NCBI GenBank assembly: GCA_913030665.1
Contig: CAJWFS010000005.1
Location: forward strand, 1 to 57,074
Direction: 5' to 3'
Origin: an uncultured Acidimicrobiaceae bacterium
GTDB lineage: Bacteria; Actinomycetota; Acidimicrobiia; Acidimicrobiales; MedAcidi-G1
Length of the DNA: 57,074 nucleotides
The notes beneath the pieces were generated by a model that was given only the letters and a program-made list of their open reading frames with translations, ran no database searches and had not been told where the DNA came from. Below are positions 52,948 through 57,074 of the stretch, one piece after another. Each line of letters starts with the position of its first letter. Positions within the stretch are counted from its first letter, which is position 1. The position numbers were made by a program, and so were the translations under genes.

Positions 52948-55941
52948 TCAGTTGGCGTGCAGCGCGTTGAAGACCCGCTCCGGCGTGAATGGCAGTTGGT
53001 CGATCCGGACCCCGGTGGCGTTGACGATGGCATTGCGGACGGCCGGCGCCACACCATCTTTAGGGATCTCGGCTACCGCCTTGGCTCCGAACGGCCCGCT
53101 GTCCTCCATGGTCTGGACCAGAAATACATCAGTTCGGGGCATTTCGTCAGCGCGGTAGATCCAGTAGGGCCCGAAGGCAGCGTTGAGCATTCGGCCGTCG
53201 TCGTCGAGGGCGAATTCCTCGCAGTGGGCGTAACCGAGGGCCTGGAGAAGTCCGCCTTCTACTTGGCCGCTGGCCGTGACCGGATTGATTGCTACGCCAC
53301 AGTCCACGGCCATAACCATGTGATGGATCGTGACCTGGCCTGTCTCGGTGTCGAGTTCGATTTCGACGAATGTTGAACCAAATGGCGGTGGGCAGGTTGG
53401 TGATACGTAGGATCCGGTGCCCATGATTTGCTCCTGGTCGTTTAGGTGCAACGAGTCCAGGGCGATCTCTTCCAGGCTGACAGATCTACCATCGGGGGCG
53501 TACGCTCGACTGTCCCGAAGCTCGATTGAGCAAACGTCGCAGCCGAAGACCTCGACATCGTCATGGTGTTCCAGAGTTACGCCCTTCACCTGTAGATGAG
53601 CGTCGGGGAGCTTGATGTCTAGGAGCATTGCGGCTCGTTCTTTGAGTCGATCGCGGACTACTTCGGCGGCCTTGAGCGCCGCAGTGCCAGAGATGTAGGT
53701 GGTGCTCGACGCGTAGGCCCCTGTGTCAAAGGGTGTTACGTCAGTATCTGATGAGTAAACCTGAATGTCGTCAAGGGGGACTCCGAGTACTTCGGCGGCG
53801 ATCTGTCCCAGCACAGTGTCCGAGCCGGTACCTAGATCGGTTGCGCCAACCAACATGTTGAACGATCCATCGTCGTTTAACTTGATGAAGCAGCCGCCCA
53901 TATCCAGAAACGGGATGGCCGTCCCGTGCATGGCGTGGGCGTAGCCGATGCCTCGGCGGATGTGCGGTTGCTCGGCAGGCTCTCGCCACGACCGGTCTTC
54001 TCGCCGGTGCCAGCCGATGGCTCGCGCTCCCTGAGCTACACACTCCTCGATACCGTCGGACATAACGATCGGATACTCATCAAACTCGCCCTCTATCAGC
54101 GCCTGTTCGCCGATATGGGGGGCGAGGTTCAACTCGTCACCTGTTTTCGCCCAGTTGTGGCGTCGGAAATCGATTGGGTCGAGTTCGAGGTCGGCCGCTA
54201 TGTCTTCCATGTGGCATTCCAGGCCGAACAGGGCCTGAGGGGCGCCGTAGCCACGGTAAGCGCCAGGTACCGGGATATTCGTGTAGGCGACCTCACAGTC
54301 GAAGCGCTTGTTGGGAGCGTTGTATGACGTGAGGCCTCGCAGTCCGGCAACGGCCTGCACGGAAAAGCCATGGGTTCCGAACGGGCCGGTGTTGCCGACC
54401 AAACGCATCTCCTGGGCCACTAGGACGCCGTCGTTGTTGACTCCAGTCCGATAGGTCATCGTTTGCGGATGCCGGGTTCGGCTAGAAACAAATTCTTCCT
54501 CGCGGGAGAGTTCCAGTCGGACTGGACGACGGGTGGCGATGGCCAAGTGGGCGACGATGTCCTCGATCAGCATCTCTTGCTTTACGCCAAAGCCACCGCC
54601 GATACGAGGCTTAATTATTCGAATGTCTTTGATGTTGCGTCCGACGAGCGGCGCCAGCATGCGGCGAGTGTGGAAAGGAACTTGTGTGGCGGTCCTGACT
54701 ACGAGACGTTCGTCAGAGTCCAGCCATGCGACGGAGATGTGAGGTTCGATGGGGCACTGTTGAACCTGGTGTACCCGGAAGGTTTGTTCGTAGTAGTGGT
54801 CAGCTGATGACAGGGCAGCTTCGACGTCGCCGCGCTCAACGTCCATACAGTGCACAAGGTTGCGCGCTGGGTCGGCGATGTCGGTCGTGTCGTTCTCGTC
54901 ATGGATAACTGGGGCGCTACCAGATAGGGCCTCCAACTCGTCGAACACTGCCGGCAGGACTTCCCAGGTGACTTCGATGAGCGAACAGGCTTCTTGAGCG
55001 ATTTCGACCGTCTCAGCGGCCACCGCGGCCACCCGATCGCCGACGTGTCGGACCTTGTTGTCGAACGAAACCTGATCGTAGGGTTTGGGATTCGGATACG
55101 ACTGGCCACCGGAGGCGTACTTGACTCGCGGCACGTTGCCGTGGTGGATAACAGCATGAACGCCGGGCAGGGCTCGGGCCGCCGAGTCGTCAATGGAGAT
55201 GATCCGAGCGTGGGCGTAGGGGCTGCGGAGAACCTTGGCGTACAGCAGACCGCGCATCTCGAAGTCGTCAGTGAACGCTGGGTTGCCCTTTACTAGTCGA
55301 AGTGCGTCGACCTTGACCTCGGGTTGGCCTACGACAGTGGTAGTAGGTACGTCTCCAGACGGGACGACACGTGGGATAGCCGGTGAGATGGTTGGTGGCC
55401 CGTCATCAGGGTCGAGAACTGCGGGATTTACACCATCAGTCATTGGCGTAACCATTAGGGGGCGGAAGGATTCGACTTCCTCGCCCCGGAGTACTGCTGC
55501 AGCCCGCTGGACCGCGGCAACTGGCTTCACGTAAGCGGTCTCACGGTCAAGGATCCCCGAGAGCATGTCTCGAATGGCGTTCTCGTCGGGGTTCGGGTCG
55601 TGCTTTAGAAGAGCGAGAGTTCCGAGCACCATGGCGCCTACCGAATAGCCGGACTGCATCGCCCCAGTAGCAGCGAAGGCCGCCTGGATTGGGTGGAGGT
55701 CTCCGTCGATGTTCAGAGATTCGACGGTAGTGATCGAGTGGCCACCTGCCTGAGCAGCCAGAACAACCTCAGAACTAGCCAGGAGACCATCGATCAGAAC
55801 GGCCGAGGCTCCAGTCTCACCAGAGGTAGAGCCGAAGCGGACGCTGACCATCCCCTTCCGGCGGAGCAAGGCGAGGAGCGTTTCGTAGGGAGCGCAGTCA
55901 GCGGTATGGCTCGTGCCGTTGAGTTCGAAGGTGACCTCCAT
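52948..55941 (-). CDS. XdhD-like molybdopterin-binding subunit with cysteine-less N-terminal 2Fe-2S-like domain
   Basis: 997 aa; N-terminus aligns by eye to 2Fe-2S domains but reads SVRFGSTSGETGASAVLIDG / MQSGYSVGAMVLG / ILDRETAYVKPV; Mo domain GGGFGVKQEMLIEDI, AYRGYGAPQALFG, FGAKAVAEIPKDG. Confidence 0.92.
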   Translation of the reverse strand: MEVTFELNGTSHTADCAPYETLLALLRRKGMVSVRFGSTSGETGASAVLIDGLLASSEVVLAAQAGGHSITTVESLNIDGDLHPIQAAFAATGAMQSGYSVGAMVLGTLALLKHDPNPDENAIRDMLSGILDRETAYVKPVAAVQRAAAVLRGEEVESFRPLMVTPMTDGVNPAVLDPDDGPPTISPAIPRVVPSGDVPTTTVVGQPEVKVDALRLVKGNPAFTDDFEMRGLLYAKVLRSPYAHARIISIDDSAARALPGVHAVIHHGNVPRVKYASGGQSYPNPKPYDQVSFDNKVRHVGDRVAAVAAETVEIAQEACSLIEVTWEVLPAVFDELEALSGSAPVIHDENDTTDIADPARNLVHCMDVERGDVEAALSSADHYYEQTFRVHQVQQCPIEPHISVAWLDSDERLVVRTATQVPFHTRRMLAPLVGRNIKDIRIIKPRIGGGFGVKQEMLIEDIVAHLAIATRRPVRLELSREEEFVSSRTRHPQTMTYRTGVNNDGVLVAQEMRLVGNTGPFGTHGFSVQAVAGLRGLTSYNAPNKRFDCEVAYTNIPVPGAYRGYGAPQALFGLECHMEDIAADLELDPIDFRRHNWAKTGDELNLAPHIGEQALIEGEFDEYPIVMSDGIEECVAQGARAIGWHRREDRSWREPAEQPHIRRGIGYAHAMHGTAIPFLDMGGCFIKLNDDGSFNMLVGATDLGTGSDTVLGQIAAEVLGVPLDDIQVYSSDTDVTPFDTGAYASSTTYISGTAALKAAEVVRDRLKERAAMLLDIKLPDAHLQVKGVTLEHHDDVEVFGCDVCSIELRDSRAYAPDGRSVSLEEIALDSLHLNDQEQIMGTGSYVSPTCPPPFGSTFVEIELDTETGQVTIHHMVMAVDCGVAINPVTASGQVEGGLLQALGYAHCEEFALDDDGRMLNAAFGPYWIYRADEMPRTDVFLVQTMEDSGPFGAKAVAEIPKDGVAPAVRNAIVNATGVRIDQLPFTPERVFNALHAN

Positions 55942-56681
55942 CAGGCGACCCTCTCGACCGCATTGACGGCTCTCTTGGTGAGGACTTCGGCGAGTGTTCT
56001 TCGGTAGTCGGCGCTACCTCGAAAATCGCTGATTGGTTCAAGCCCGGTCGTCGGATCCAGTGGGTCGGCGAGTACCGGGTAGTCGGCCATGCCAGTGAGG
56101 GCTAACCGGATGCCATCGCCGGCGTTCCTGGCTGTAGCGGAGACAATGGGCGTGTCGGACGGAGTACGGGCAGTGGATTGTCGTACACAATCTCCCGATG
56201 GGTCGAATTCCACTGCGGTAACCACATAGCCGTCGGCTACGCCAACTTTCAGCAGGTCGTCTAAGGACTGCACCTCATGGCCGCCGGGGCCAACAAGTTC
56301 GACTCTGGCATCGTGAACCAACAGAGCGGCAAGCAGAATGCTGTCAGCATTGGCGGCTGCCACTGTGCCACCCACAGTGGCCAGGGTACGCAGGGTGCTG
56401 GGTAGTTCAGCCCGAGCGGCGCCAGCAAGACCGGTCGGAACGCGGTCGTCGTTCAACATGTCGTGGAGAGTGGTCATGGCGCCTAGGCGGAGTCGACCCC
56501 CATCCCCCCCAATAATGCCGTCGAGTCCACAACCCTGAAGGTCAACCATCGTGACCGGGGTCGGATCGTCGTCACCATTCAAGACTGTTCCCCCAGCTAA
56601 AGGCTGGTGAGACTTGTCGCTCAAAAGGGCCACGGCGTCCTCGACGGAGTCGGGACGGAGGTAGGCGATCGCGCGAGGCAC
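55941..56681 (-). CDS. FAD-binding subunit of xanthine dehydrogenase family (YgfM-like)
   Basis: DAVALLSDKSHQPLAGGTVL...STLRTLATVGGTVAAANADSILLAALLVHDARVEL; overlaps the start of the XdhD-like gene. Confidence 0.85.
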   Translation of the reverse strand: MPRAIAYLRPDSVEDAVALLSDKSHQPLAGGTVLNGDDDPTPVTMVDLQGCGLDGIIGGDGGRLRLGAMTTLHDMLNDDRVPTGLAGAARAELPSTLRTLATVGGTVAAANADSILLAALLVHDARVELVGPGGHEVQSLDDLLKVGVADGYVVTAVEFDPSGDCVRQSTARTPSDTPIVSATARNAGDGIRLALTGMADYPVLADPLDPTTGLEPISDFRGSADYRRTLAEVLTKRAVNAVERVA

Positions 56682-56954
56682 GGCGTTCTCCCTGGTCAGG
56701 ATCAGCCCTCCCGGGGATGCGCCTCGCGGTCGAGCCTGATGTCTTCAGTTTCAAGGCAGACGGTAGCACCAACCAGGGTCTCGCAGGCAAGGGACGACAC
56801 CCCGAGTGTGATCCCAAATCTTCAGTCACCCACCGATAATTAGATCAGCGCTTGGATTCGAGACAGCGCTCAACCGCGAGGCAATACCCGGGACAGCGTC
56901 CGGATCGGAGGGCCCAAATATTCCTCCACACCGCCCAGTGGGGTTGAAAACGGT

Positions 56955-56984
56955 AGGAGGCCGGGCCTTACGGCCCGGCCTCCT
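56955..56984 (-). terminator. perfect GC-rich hairpin downstream of the right-edge minus-strand gene
   Basis: AGGAGGCCGGGCC-TTAC-GGCCCGGCCTCCT, 13-bp stem, 4-nt loop. Confidence 0.75.
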
Positions 56985-56990
56985 CACCTC

Positions 56991-57007
56991 ATCCCCCGCA
57001 GGGGGAT
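56991..57007 (-). terminator. second short hairpin 10 nt from the stop codon of the right-edge gene
   Basis: ATCCCCC-GCA-GGGGGAT, 7-bp stem, 3-nt loop. Confidence 0.6.
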
Positions 57008-57016
57008 GATCACCGT

Positions 57017-57074
57017 TTAGCCGGGCAGTCCGATGCTGTAGTCGATGAAGCGGTTGGTCGATATGTCCGAAGCC
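57017..57074 (-). CDS. C-terminal fragment of an unidentified protein (truncated by window end)
   Basis: Reverse strand reads ...ASDISTNRFIDYSIGLPG-stop, followed by hairpins. Confidence 0.55.
   Translation of the reverse strand, partial: ASDISTNRFIDYSIGLPG

Noticed and set aside
52948-55941. Possible selenocysteine-encoding in-frame UGA in the Mo-hydroxylase genes
   Set aside because: ORFs read through without in-frame stops; the selenium in this enzyme class is a labile non-Sec ligand.
1-57074. tRNA, rRNA, CRISPR arrays, transposases, phage genes
   Set aside because: No convincing cloverleaf/T-loop signals, regularly spaced repeats, or transposase/integrase/phage translations seen; an automated scan could still find a weak tRNA.

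Overview
High-GC actinobacterial (probably Acidimicrobiia-like) chromosomal window. About 1-28 kb is mostly ordinary core and metabolic genes: an acyl-CoA dehydrogenase fragment, an HMGCS-like/DUF35 plus thiolase pair, PAC2, MFS, arylsulfatase, SulP, NUDIX, P450, a PhnZ-like HD protein, an ABC exporter, cofC, gpsA, rnhB, a TrmH-like methyltransferase, an SOS-type imuA-imuB cassette and a phosphoribosyltransferase. About 28-47.4 kb is a very tightly packed catabolic locus. It holds an amidase, an HTH regulator, a three-gene xanthine-dehydrogenase-family enzyme, an M20 carbamoylase/allantoate-hydrolase-like enzyme, a nitrilase-type carbamoylase, a fused 2Fe-2S/Mo hydroxylase, two amidohydrolases (one resembling 8-oxoguanine deaminase), an LLM oxidoreductase and a BMP/nucleoside-type ABC importer. 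About 47.4-56.7 kb has visibly lower GC and carries one minus-strand operon resembling the 'selenium-dependent molybdenum hydroxylase' set: YgfM-like FAD subunit, XdhD-like Mo subunit, SsnA-like amidohydrolase, XdhC, YqeB, YqeC, LLM oxidoreductase and a VanX-like dipeptidase. The most notable observation is that the 997-aa XdhD-like protein keeps a recognisable N-terminal 2Fe-2S domain frame but lacks all the canonical cluster cysteines, while two intact Mo-hydroxylase relatives sit in the same window. All family calls were made by eye from the translations; no searches were run.
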